Virus record (IMG/VR): IMGVR_UViG_3300025815_000010
Coordinates: 1 to 64,000 of that record
Origin: a virus
Strand: one strand, 5' to 3'
Length of the DNA: 64,000 nucleotides
The notes under the pieces are model-generated. The model was not told where the DNA came from. It did not search any database and saw only the letters and a program-made list of their open reading frames with translations. Shown here piece after piece: positions 31,401-38,393 of this stretch (positions are counted from its first letter, which is position 1; each line of letters begins with the position of its first letter). The position numbers and the translations under genes were made by a program.

Positions 31401-31570
31401 ACAAACTCTGGTGATATTTGTGTCTTTGTGTGAGCTATATCACCACAATGAATAATGTAATCTACATCTTCTTCAAGGATCGCAGCGTAAAGCTGTTCAA
31501 ATACATCATTATATTCTTTGTGATACTTAAGATTCCTAATATGAGTATCAGCTATGTGCGCAAACTTCAA
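28427..31570 (-). CDS. Fused SbcD-SbcC (gp47-gp46) nuclease-ATPase
   Basis: A 1047-aa protein that joins two T4 proteins in one chain. Residues 1-340 are the SbcD/Mre11/gp47 phosphoesterase: IADTHIRN (D8, H10), IIHCGDIAH (D44), VILGNHDGN (N79-H80-D81), then YHGSISN and FLGDIHKAQ. The remainder is SbcC/Rad50/gp46: Walker A IFGKNFSGKSSI near residue 393, a zinc-hook region GIPCGSSFPTCKFI near 719 with coiled coils on both sides, signature EMGSGAEKTIAAM near 957, and Walker B DVFILDEPGTALDEEN near 992. Such complexes resect DNA ends during recombination-dependent replication. The start is TTG, preceded by a GGGGGAG ribosome site and matching the family N-terminus. No internal stop separates the halves. 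Confidence 0.92.
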   Translation of the reverse strand: MKFAHIADTHIRNLKYHKEYNDVFEQLYAAILEEDVDYIIHCGDIAHTKTQISPEFVDMCSAFLSRLADIAPTYVILGNHDGNLKNTGRLDALTPIVEALEHPKLHLLKDSQEVYLRDGFSLSVLSVFDEDNWQDPSNYDNVNIALYHGSISNCQTDSGWTMEKGEHDVTIFEEFDYGFLGDIHKAQAMDKKGKIRYAGSTVQQGFGESEDKGMLIWDIQDRDSFTVKRVTFKNPKPFVTLELQSGKVPTYQVDKGARIRLVSNESISLEEMKKAVDVAKHQYQPESITFLNRNISQNSLDVGTVDHIRHDDLRDIVVQRRLIKEFLSDYNLSDSVMNKILQLNDKYNLMAEEKEEVLRNVNWAIRSLTFDNLFNYGEDNHIDFAKLNGIVGIFGKNFSGKSSIIDSLLFTMFNTTSKNERKNLNVINFDKEYARGVLEILTEDGTVWNITRQSDKYTKKSKGQQITEAKTDVNFTSVSIDGFKSERNGLTRNDTDKEIRKVFGTVDDFLLTSMSSQLDSLSFIREGSTKRKEIFAKFLDLELFDRKYKFAKVEASDLRGALKRLEGKEYAADIDQALYDLEECIEDHKTKQGELKAIAEKIEGYRKDIALLQVKIDSTPTELIDIADLTRRLQDKRNQLVSVQDQQTELEQKVIRYTEIIKTFTDYIDDFDAKTYENRVDKCSKIDDFMQELNQKISEIAKEKRQNERQATTLEGIPCGSSFPTCKFIKDAYVAKANIPTNEHQLSELDSHKAQLQEKRDALDPTEAQEQLDKHQKMLSKRSQYETALDRAVLTIDKNKAIISNLITEIEGLEEKQQQYNINKEAIDGLNTLMANKRALEVALANAQTKKKNFDNQAKFLYKKLGSLEQKIENLRDQQAELVRLQEEYSAYDLYLKCMHSNGIAYDIIKSKLPVINEEISKFLMNIVDFDVYFEDDGKRLNIHIQHPGQESRPLEMGSGAEKTIAAMAIRLAMLSVSNLPKGDVFILDEPGTALDEENMEGFTRMLDMIKSHFKTVLLISHLEALKDCVDMQISIEQKEGHAFVEC

Positions 31571-31605
31571 GTCTCCCCCTTTGCTTATGGTTTAAAATAA
31601 ACATA

Positions 31606-32547
31606 CTACAAGCTCTTTATTTTTTGCAATAAGTAGTTCTCCGCACTCATTACGGTGGCTTGTTCTTTTCTCTCTCTAAGAACGTTTTCTGGCATTTCTG
31701 CCACGTCTTCCCAGCCCTCTACGCTGATTAAGTGAGTTTCTACGCCGTATCTCATCAAACAATCTGCTATGGATGATGTCTTTTTCTTATCCATCTCTGT
31801 GTTTTCATCCAAAGCAAGGTACACTTTTGGATCATGGCGCACAAGGTTCTGGAACAGTTTTGAATTAATTCGGAGAGTTGAGCCAACTAGAGGTATGGCA
31901 GTACCTACAGTTGAGGCTCGGATCGCATCAAAAACTCCCTCTACTAGAATGACATCTCTATCCCAATCAACATAAAGTTCGTTAAATACAATATCCCTGT
32001 TTACTCTTGGATTCTTATATCTCATCCAATCTCCGTCATACGAGCGAGCTATAAAGAAATTGGCTTTGCCTGTCATACTAAAAGATGGAATAATAATTCT
32101 ACCTCTGTACTCTCCTTCATCGCAGAAACCGATCTTCCAGCGTAAAATATCTTTTCTCGTCACGCCACGACCAATCAAATAGTTCATAGCATTCTGAGCA
32201 GAGATCGTATTTGTATTAGCAAGGGAGCGAAACTCTTTTGGAAGCTCAACTACTTCTTCTGGCTTTTCTTCCTCTTCTTCAAAGATATTGTCAAAGCCAC
32301 CTAATTCTACCCTGTTGGTTAGGGCTCTCCATTCTTGGACGTGCGAGAAAGAACCGTACCTACGGATAACTTGGTAAACATCGCTGCTTCTCTTGTCACA
32401 AACCCAGCACTTGTACACGTTCTTGTCCACATTGACAGAGAACTTTCTCTTGTGATGGTTGCAATAAGGGCATATAAAAAGATGCTCTTGACCAGAAATA
32501 CGAGACCGACCAAGAACATCTTTCAGGATTTGAAGCTTTTCTCTCAT
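31606..32547 (-). CDS. DNA primase, DnaG/gp61-type
   Basis: A 313-aa protein starting MREKLQILKDVLGRSRISG. It has a zinc-binding domain with C26/C29 (CPYC) and C47/C50 (CWVC), then a TOPRIM domain with the acidic motif VILVEGVFDAIRAS near residue 200 and VYLALDENTEMDKKKTSSIA near 245. The size matches T4 gp61 primase (342 aa), which makes RNA primers for lagging-strand synthesis with the gp41 helicase. The helicase gene is not in this window. The start codon lies in a 13-bp hairpin (see separate entry), so translation may be regulated. It lies after the fusion nuclease and before the 893-aa protein on the map. Confidence 0.9.
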   Translation of the reverse strand: MREKLQILKDVLGRSRISGQEHLFICPYCNHHKRKFSVNVDKNVYKCWVCDKRSSDVYQVIRRYGSFSHVQEWRALTNRVELGGFDNIFEEEEEKPEEVVELPKEFRSLANTNTISAQNAMNYLIGRGVTRKDILRWKIGFCDEGEYRGRIIIPSFSMTGKANFFIARSYDGDWMRYKNPRVNRDIVFNELYVDWDRDVILVEGVFDAIRASTVGTAIPLVGSTLRINSKLFQNLVRHDPKVYLALDENTEMDKKKTSSIADCLMRYGVETHLISVEGWEDVAEMPENVLRERKEQATVMSAENYLLQKIKSL

Positions 32548-32571
32548 GCTCTAGGTGTAGCATGAGAGAAA
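32538..32571 (-). promoter_or_regulatory. Perfect hairpin sequestering the primase start codon
   Basis: TTTCTCTCATGCT, an 8-nt loop, then AGCATGAGAGAAA: 13 perfect base pairs, GC-poor but long. The primase ATG (32545-32547) lies in the 3' arm on the minus-strand transcript. The loop reads ACACCTAG on that strand and carries no strong ribosome site. No T tract follows, so a terminator is unlikely. A role in controlling primase translation, as with start-codon hairpins known in T4, is inferred. Confidence 0.6.
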
Positions 32572-32586
32572 CCAGCAGTCAAGGAA

Positions 32587-35268
32587 TTAACCCTTGATTA
32601 ATTTTTGCCAGCGATTGTAGATAGATTCATCCAACTCTCCACGAGCTTGTGCTGCCGCGAACTCTCTTTCAAATTCATCAGGCTCTGTGTTTCTGTCGTA
32701 AAATCCACTTTCAATCTTTTCCATTTCTATTTTAATCTCTTCAGCAGTCATTTTTATTTCTTCGTTCTGCTGGATACTAACGTCTTCACCTTGTGCGATT
32801 ACATCTTTTAACAATGCTAACATTGTAATCGTTTTCCCAATCAAACTAATCGCTCTTTTTCTATTGCCTAGAGGGCCTTTGGCAAACGTCATCTTACCGA
32901 AATCAGCGATATCTCCCGGCAAGAACTCATCCACTTTACTAAAATCGTAAGTAACAGTCTTAGTCGGCCCTTTCTTGGCCTTGAGACGCTTCTCGATGTT
33001 TCTTAAATCCTGAACTGCTTGTTCAATCGCAGGTGCTGCAGACGTCATAGCAACTACACTGCCACCTGTAGCGGCAGCAGGTGATGCCGCCTGGCCTATT
33101 GAGAGGCTACTTGACTGCGTGGCGCTCGGGAGAGTACCAGTAAATTCTTTCTTTGAGCGCTTAATTAATTCAATTGCTTCTGATGGCCCGAATTGACGTT
33201 TAAGCTCGGCGGCAGTTGCTTGATACCACTTTTGGAAAGCACTATAGGAACTGTCTTTTGGCAATACAGCTTCTTTCAAATTATCTCCAGTGGTCGCCGC
33301 AATCCACACTCTAGCCATTTCAGCATGTTTTGGACTCACTGAAGCAAACTTACGCCAGTCAGCAGGAATACCGGAAAGATCAACTGCTGAACTTGACTGT
33401 TGTGATGGCTTGGATACTTGAGTTGGCATCTTCTGCCTTAGTTGGGTATACATCGGACTGACAGCATTCTTGAAGCCACCTTCAGCCGGTGGTTCAACCA
33501 CTAAAGGCTCTGCTAGTAAGCCGAGAATCTTATCATTTCGTTGTAATTCTTCATAAGATTTTGGTGGAGCAGCAAATACATCGCTCATAGTTTTAAAGAT
33601 CCTACTTGCTACTTGTATCCTATCCTGATCCGTGCTTCCCCAGCTGTTCCATGAACCATTGCTTTGCAAATATTGTAAAATACTGTCTGCACTAGATAGG
33701 TTTGCTGATGCCTGCTCAGCCAGAACAGTTTTAACTTCTTGGATAACCATTTCCTCTAATTGCTTGCTTGTGAGTTTCATCTTCTTTGATCTCCTTTGTT
33801 GTCTTTCAATTCTTTTAGCTAACCTGACCTGTAAATTATTTTTTGCTCTCTCGATCCTGGCTTTAAGCTTTTCACTGTTTTTTGCTTTTGGCAATAAACT
33901 TTCTAATCTTTCAATCTTCTTTACTAAAGCTGGAAATGGCAACGAATTGTCCGAGCCACGCTCAGTTTGCTGTCCAAATTGTTTTGGGTTTATTGGCAAT
34001 AACTCACCAGATTCTGCATTATTTAATTCCTGTTCGACTGAACGTTCAATTAACTCTTCCATAGTTTCTTTGTCAACTCGACCAGTCGCTTCTAGGCGAT
34101 TTCTTTTTTGAAAATCAATTACTGCTTTTTCTGTTCTAGGGCCAAAATACCCATCTATTCCAATTCTGATACCTGCTGTTTGTAGCAGCCCTTGTAGAAC
34201 CCTAACTATTCCTTCTCCTTGCGCACCAGAAGGCAAGGATCTATCAAATTTTTTCAAGACTCCTTTATTATTTAGGATATCTTCTTGTGTGAGGTTAGTC
34301 ACTTGATATGTTGGTCTAACATTTGTACTGACCGCTGTCTGAGCCTGTTTTCGTGCTTCCTCTGGAGTGTCCCCACCTTTCTCAACCTCGGCAGCTACTT
34401 GTTTCTCTGTTTCGGCAACTCCACTTAATACAATTTTATTAGCGTTAACAGCAGAAGATACCACTCTATCAACAAGCTTTAAAAGTGCTGTTTCTGCCGC
34501 ATCCTCACTCTTAATACGAAAACGATCTTCTGTGCCACGATCTCTAGCATACTGCCATTCAGAAGCGATCATCTTCTTAACCAAACTGGTCAATGAATCC
34601 TTCATAAATGCTTGTTTTATTGGAGTCGGGCTAATTGGACTGTTTGCTACTGTTATCTCATTAGCTTGCTCAATAAACGCCTGCCTTCGACCAATCGCTT
34701 CCGTGCTTGGGTTATTGGGAGTATAATCTATGGTTGCTGTCGGAGCGTAATCAGCGCCGGACATGACCCTATCTAGACCCAAAGAGGGAACCCAATATTC
34801 CTTAAACCTGCTATAAAAATCTGTTGCGTTAAAGATGTAGCTACAGCATTCTGCTAAGAAGTTTGCATACTCTTGTGAGTATGCAACCATTGAGTCACTA
34901 AGTGGCTCAGAAGCATCATCTGGTATTAACTTAAGTATTTTTTCTGTGTCGGGGTTTGAGCTACTTTGCTGCACCCAGGCTTGGAAAATATTAGCTAAAT
35001 ATGCAGAGGTTGGGGCACCGACGAGAGCAGTTTGTCTTAGGCTAAACTGCCCTCCTGACGTAAACATTGCTTTGCCAAGACTTTTAAGTACCGGCCCTAA
35101 AACTTTAGTGCCAAGGAAACTAAGTGCTGAGCCTGCCATCGGTGCTGCTGCTCTAAGACCTAAAGCTCCGAAACCCACTTCATCCAACTGCCGCTGCTCT
35201 TTCATAGCAGACTTAGCTTCTTCAATAATAATTTGATTTATTTCAAATTCGGTCAACTTATGTGCCAT
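32587..35268 (-). CDS. Large virion-associated or internal protein with peptidoglycan-binding domain
   Basis: I start this 893-aa protein at ATG 35268 (MAHKLTEFEINQIIIEEAKS), with GGAG 9 nt upstream; a TTG form five codons longer is less likely. Residues about 350-408 form a PG_binding_1 module: VRVLQGLLQTAGIRIGIDGY, FGPRTEKAVIDFQKRNRLEA, VDKETMEELI. An N-terminal hydrophobic Ala/Gly-rich region (residues 35-75) may be membrane-active. At residue 497 an internal Met starts MKLTSKQLEEMVIQEVKTVL, which mimics the N-terminus and has AGGAG 10 nt upstream. The C-terminal part is helical and Glu/Lys-rich. The cell-wall-binding module suggests action on host peptidoglycan during entry, but no catalytic lysozyme or amidase motif is visible. 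Confidence 0.7.
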   Translation of the reverse strand: MAHKLTEFEINQIIIEEAKSAMKEQRQLDEVGFGALGLRAAAPMAGSALSFLGTKVLGPVLKSLGKAMFTSGGQFSLRQTALVGAPTSAYLANIFQAWVQQSSSNPDTEKILKLIPDDASEPLSDSMVAYSQEYANFLAECCSYIFNATDFYSRFKEYWVPSLGLDRVMSGADYAPTATIDYTPNNPSTEAIGRRQAFIEQANEITVANSPISPTPIKQAFMKDSLTSLVKKMIASEWQYARDRGTEDRFRIKSEDAAETALLKLVDRVVSSAVNANKIVLSGVAETEKQVAAEVEKGGDTPEEARKQAQTAVSTNVRPTYQVTNLTQEDILNNKGVLKKFDRSLPSGAQGEGIVRVLQGLLQTAGIRIGIDGYFGPRTEKAVIDFQKRNRLEATGRVDKETMEELIERSVEQELNNAESGELLPINPKQFGQQTERGSDNSLPFPALVKKIERLESLLPKAKNSEKLKARIERAKNNLQVRLAKRIERQQRRSKKMKLTSKQLEEMVIQEVKTVLAEQASANLSSADSILQYLQSNGSWNSWGSTDQDRIQVASRIFKTMSDVFAAPPKSYEELQRNDKILGLLAEPLVVEPPAEGGFKNAVSPMYTQLRQKMPTQVSKPSQQSSSAVDLSGIPADWRKFASVSPKHAEMARVWIAATTGDNLKEAVLPKDSSYSAFQKWYQATAAELKRQFGPSEAIELIKRSKKEFTGTLPSATQSSSLSIGQAASPAAATGGSVVAMTSAAPAIEQAVQDLRNIEKRLKAKKGPTKTVTYDFSKVDEFLPGDIADFGKMTFAKGPLGNRKRAISLIGKTITMLALLKDVIAQGEDVSIQQNEEIKMTAEEIKIEMEKIESGFYDRNTEPDEFEREFAAAQARGELDESIYNRWQKLIKG

Positions 35269-35797
35269 TCTTTGCGTCTCCAATTAGCTTGATAGCTGCT
35301 CTTGCTATGATTAAACTGTCTGCTCTATCATAAGATACTGGCTTGGGGTTCCCTCTGCTAGTATATTCTATAGTGAAAGACTCTTCATTCTTCAATAAAT
35401 AGTCCAAAACAACATCTTTTGCCTTTTGGCCTCTGGAAACTTTAATGCCACTTAACTTTCTCGCTTGGGCTGGAGATATATGAACTGGTCTATATCCAAA
35501 CGTGTCATGACACAGCCAAGAAACAATACCATTAAAGGCTTGAAGTTTCGCCATTGTCTTGGCTGTTGAGCCACCTGATTTAAAGAAAACAAAAGGTTCC
35601 TCAATATAGACATGTTTTATATTGTAGTAAAGATTTATTTCCTTAAGTTTTTCTTTAATAAACGATCCTTTATTATAGAGATCTGAAAATAAACGTTTGT
35701 TTCTTAAGTCCCATGCTTCACAAATTATTATTTTTGCTTCCTCGTCTAGAATCGTATATCCTGTAACTGAGGTGCTTATATCTAATCCCAATATCAT
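35258..35797 (-). CDS. RuvC-like Holliday junction resolvase
   Basis: A 179-aa protein with the RuvC/RNase H fold signatures: MILGLDISTSVTGYTILDEE (catalytic Asp6), HVYIEEPFVFFKSGGSTA (Glu, near residue 68), a conserved segment around HISPAQARKLSGIKVSRGQK, and SYDRADSLIIARAAIKL (Asp pair near residue 160). This type of enzyme cuts four-way junctions before packaging. T4 uses an unrelated resolvase, endonuclease VII (gp49), so this phage has a different solution. It overlaps the 893-aa gene by 11 nt and the structural gene upstream by 4 nt. Confidence 0.88.
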   Translation of the reverse strand: MILGLDISTSVTGYTILDEEAKIIICEAWDLRNKRLFSDLYNKGSFIKEKLKEINLYYNIKHVYIEEPFVFFKSGGSTAKTMAKLQAFNGIVSWLCHDTFGYRPVHISPAQARKLSGIKVSRGQKAKDVVLDYLLKNEESFTIEYTSRGNPKPVSYDRADSLIIARAAIKLIGDAKNGT

Positions 35798-37209
35798 ATA
35801 TCTAACTTAACTTTAAATGTAAATTCCCTGTCTTCTGTTTTCTTAACAGGTTTTGCAACAGTTGTCACGCCAATTAAGTTTTTATCTTTGTCATATATTC
35901 CAATTTTTGATACATAGGTTTCCTTAGCGAAGCTACCAGTTGGTGTATCGTAGGAAGAACTTACAATATTTACTGTGTCTAGTTCTGGCTCTGAATACAA
36001 AACAGAGCTTGTTATACTTGAATAATAATCTGTGGCTGTACTACGACTTAAGAAAGTTGGGTTATTTGAGTAGTTTAACTCGCCCTTTGGAGCATGAGCA
36101 AGCATAGTCATAACAGGGACTTGATTTGATCCAGAGAACTGCATAGAATAGCTTGCAGAAGCTCTAGTATCTGCACTGTGCCCGTCGTTTGGTATACCAT
36201 CATTCGCCCCTACACCAAAGTAAAGCCATGAAGAAGTTACTGCTGTCCCAGTGTTTTTATAGTTTAATTCTGCATCAGCTGATGGGCCAGTAGTTTGCAA
36301 ATTCCAACTTCCTGTTAAAATGACAAAGCCCTGCTTGTATAGAGCTATACCAGCTACACTACCAGACCCTGTGCTGCCTTCAGGCCCTACTTGTATAAGT
36401 TCGCCATTTCTATTTTCATCTTTAAGTTGTCCGATAAGAGTACCAGTTAGATAATACTTTATATCTAATGTTCCTCTCTCAATTCCACCTCCGTAAAATA
36501 TACTTGGAATACTTATAAGGTTAACGGGCACTTCATCTAAATCTCTAGAGTATCCATCCGAGAACGAAGCAGAATACCTAAAATGTGGACTCATGAAAGA
36601 ACTGGCATTTATTGTATTTTTCAAGCTGTTTATATGAGAAGAGGAAAGTAAAGTTTTAAGTCTCTCATATCTCTGTAGGCTGTTCCTTGCGACTGTTGAT
36701 AAGCTTGTTACAACATTATTCGTGTCGTATGCAGGAAGCCCACTGTCCGTTGTGTCGCCATCTTCAAGTTTAAGTGGTATACCTAAGTGCTCCACCCTCT
36801 CGTCATTGATGACTGTTTCGTTATTCGTCCTCATTGTTGAAAAATGATTATCGTCAAAAAACTCTCTGACTATTGAAGACGATAGAGGGTAAGCTGAACC
36901 ACTGATAGTAGACCCGTACTCAAGTGAATAAAAATCAGTTGTGGAAACCGTCTTAAATGTTGTAAGAGAACTATCTTTTGTGATAAAAGCGTAGATAAGA
37001 CCCGTATCACTCTCGGTCCTATCTACGTTCATTTCATATAAGCTGATGTGTCCCGATGGAACACCAGGGACACTAGAAGCAAATTCTCCTGCTAACTCAC
37101 CCCTATTGTTGTAGAATACTTGTGAATTGTAGATATCAAACTTGCAAGAAGGATTTGTTTCAAGAAAGTTTACAAATAAATCGTTATTTGTAAATTTGTA
37201 ATAAGACAT
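35794..37209 (-). CDS. Virion structural protein, paralog family A
   Basis: A 471-aa, Ser/Thr/Tyr-rich protein. The C-terminal domain LNYSNNPTFLSRS...YVSKIGIYDKDKNLIGVTTV and the final VKKTEDREFTFKVKLDI closely parallel the end of the next gene upstream, so the two are paralogs. I associate this domain with structural proteins widespread in T4-type and other large myoviruses, though its place in the particle is unknown to me. Gly/Ser-rich loops (QTTGPSADAELNYKNTG) suggest a surface-exposed beta fold. It precedes the RuvC gene by a 4-nt overlap. Confidence 0.65.
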   Translation of the reverse strand: MSYYKFTNNDLFVNFLETNPSCKFDIYNSQVFYNNRGELAGEFASSVPGVPSGHISLYEMNVDRTESDTGLIYAFITKDSSLTTFKTVSTTDFYSLEYGSTISGSAYPLSSSIVREFFDDNHFSTMRTNNETVINDERVEHLGIPLKLEDGDTTDSGLPAYDTNNVVTSLSTVARNSLQRYERLKTLLSSSHINSLKNTINASSFMSPHFRYSASFSDGYSRDLDEVPVNLISIPSIFYGGGIERGTLDIKYYLTGTLIGQLKDENRNGELIQVGPEGSTGSGSVAGIALYKQGFVILTGSWNLQTTGPSADAELNYKNTGTAVTSSWLYFGVGANDGIPNDGHSADTRASASYSMQFSGSNQVPVMTMLAHAPKGELNYSNNPTFLSRSTATDYYSSITSSVLYSEPELDTVNIVSSSYDTPTGSFAKETYVSKIGIYDKDKNLIGVTTVAKPVKKTEDREFTFKVKLDI

Positions 37210-37217
37210 AAGTCCCC

Positions 37218-38378
37218 CTAGTAATCTAAGCGGACTCTTAGTGTTAACTCATTCGATGGGTCTTTCTTGATTGGCTCTGACAACTTAGCAACAGCCATTA
37301 GCTCATTGTCCGCAGAATAGAGTCCGACTGTCGTAATGTATGAATGTGGGTCTGACGCAACAGAACCATCTTTAATAACAATCTCACTTGGGCCACCAGC
37401 CGAAGTGGATAGATATGTTGGGTTAGCGCTGTAATTGAATTCAGAGTTGTTGACACGACAGAAGTAAATTGTTGAATTTAGCTCTGTGGTGTTATTGAAT
37501 TGGAGGTTGTACACTCTATTCCTAAGCTCGTCTGCCATAACTTGGATGGTAGAAGCAGTAACAGCGTTGAAACCTGTTGTGCCTCCAGTAGACACAATTT
37601 GCAAAGTGCCCGGTGCCGTGTTGGACAGGATGCCTCCATCGGCAGCGTCGTTAAATACAGAGCCAGAGACAACAGCGACACCTGCTTGATAAAATATAAG
37701 TCCACAAGCTGGATTTGTTGTAGCATCGCCAAGAGTTTCCCCTTGGATATTAGCTGCCGAATCAATTGCTGAAGAAGAAGCAAAGAGGACGCCGTACTCT
37801 CCAGCCGGTGAGTTTACAAAATATCCGTCCGACCCCGATGTATCAGTTAGCTTAATTCTCTTATCAAAAGCTGTTCCGTCCTGGGATCTGGAGCCCGATA
37901 CACCCAACTCAAGCTCAAAAGTCCCTTTCTTAATTTCGTCCTTTGTAAGAAGTCTTGAGAAGTTAACAAAGTAACACTCCTTGAGCTTTGTGCCGCCAGC
38001 GATGATATCACCGTCTTCATCGAAAAGACGAACAGAACCAGTCTCGTCGTAGCCCATAAGAACCTGCGCCATCTGATTGTAGATATTGATCTTCTTTGAA
38101 GTCTGTGATGTTGTTGAGGAACTAAGAGCACTTGAGTCAGCTATGCCCGCAGTGATATCAAAGATATGGTTTGCAGAAGAACTTAGATAAGGATAATCGT
38201 AGACACTCTCAAACATTCCATGTGAGTACGTCTTGATATGGGTCTCAGACCCTAATGCGACCGAATCGCCACCGTAAGTACCAGACACAATGCTTCCAGT
38301 AATTGGAATGGACTCATGCAGTAGAGTTCTCGTAGATGTTGAATCGCCAGAGGCTAGAGACTTATAAGTTGATGCCAT
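37218..38378 (-). CDS. Virion structural protein, paralog family A
   Basis: A 386-aa protein related to its neighbour (386 versus 471 aa). Shared features are FNYSANPTYLSTS, then YITTVGLYSADNELMAVAKL, then the final strand ELTLRVRLDY. The N-terminal 150 residues have a different, beta-rich pattern (NIYNQMAQVLMGYDETGSVR, LKECYFVNFSRLLTKDEIKK). The last motif resembles the shared C-terminal domain that I associate with T4-like particle components. It is 15 nt from the next gene and belongs to the run of large structural genes. Exact location in the virion is unknown. Confidence 0.7.
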   Translation of the reverse strand: MASTYKSLASGDSTSTRTLLHESIPITGSIVSGTYGGDSVALGSETHIKTYSHGMFESVYDYPYLSSSANHIFDITAGIADSSALSSSTTSQTSKKINIYNQMAQVLMGYDETGSVRLFDEDGDIIAGGTKLKECYFVNFSRLLTKDEIKKGTFELELGVSGSRSQDGTAFDKRIKLTDTSGSDGYFVNSPAGEYGVLFASSSAIDSAANIQGETLGDATTNPACGLIFYQAGVAVVSGSVFNDAADGGILSNTAPGTLQIVSTGGTTGFNAVTASTIQVMADELRNRVYNLQFNNTTELNSTIYFCRVNNSEFNYSANPTYLSTSAGGPSEIVIKDGSVASDPHSYITTVGLYSADNELMAVAKLSEPIKKDPSNELTLRVRLDY

Positions 38379-38393
38379 AATTACCTTCCTTTA

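Noticed and set aside
31590-31602. Small hairpin GTTTA-TTT-TAAAC between primase and SbcCD genes
   Set aside because: The stem is 5 bp of mostly A-T pairs with no T tract. Too weak to call a terminator.
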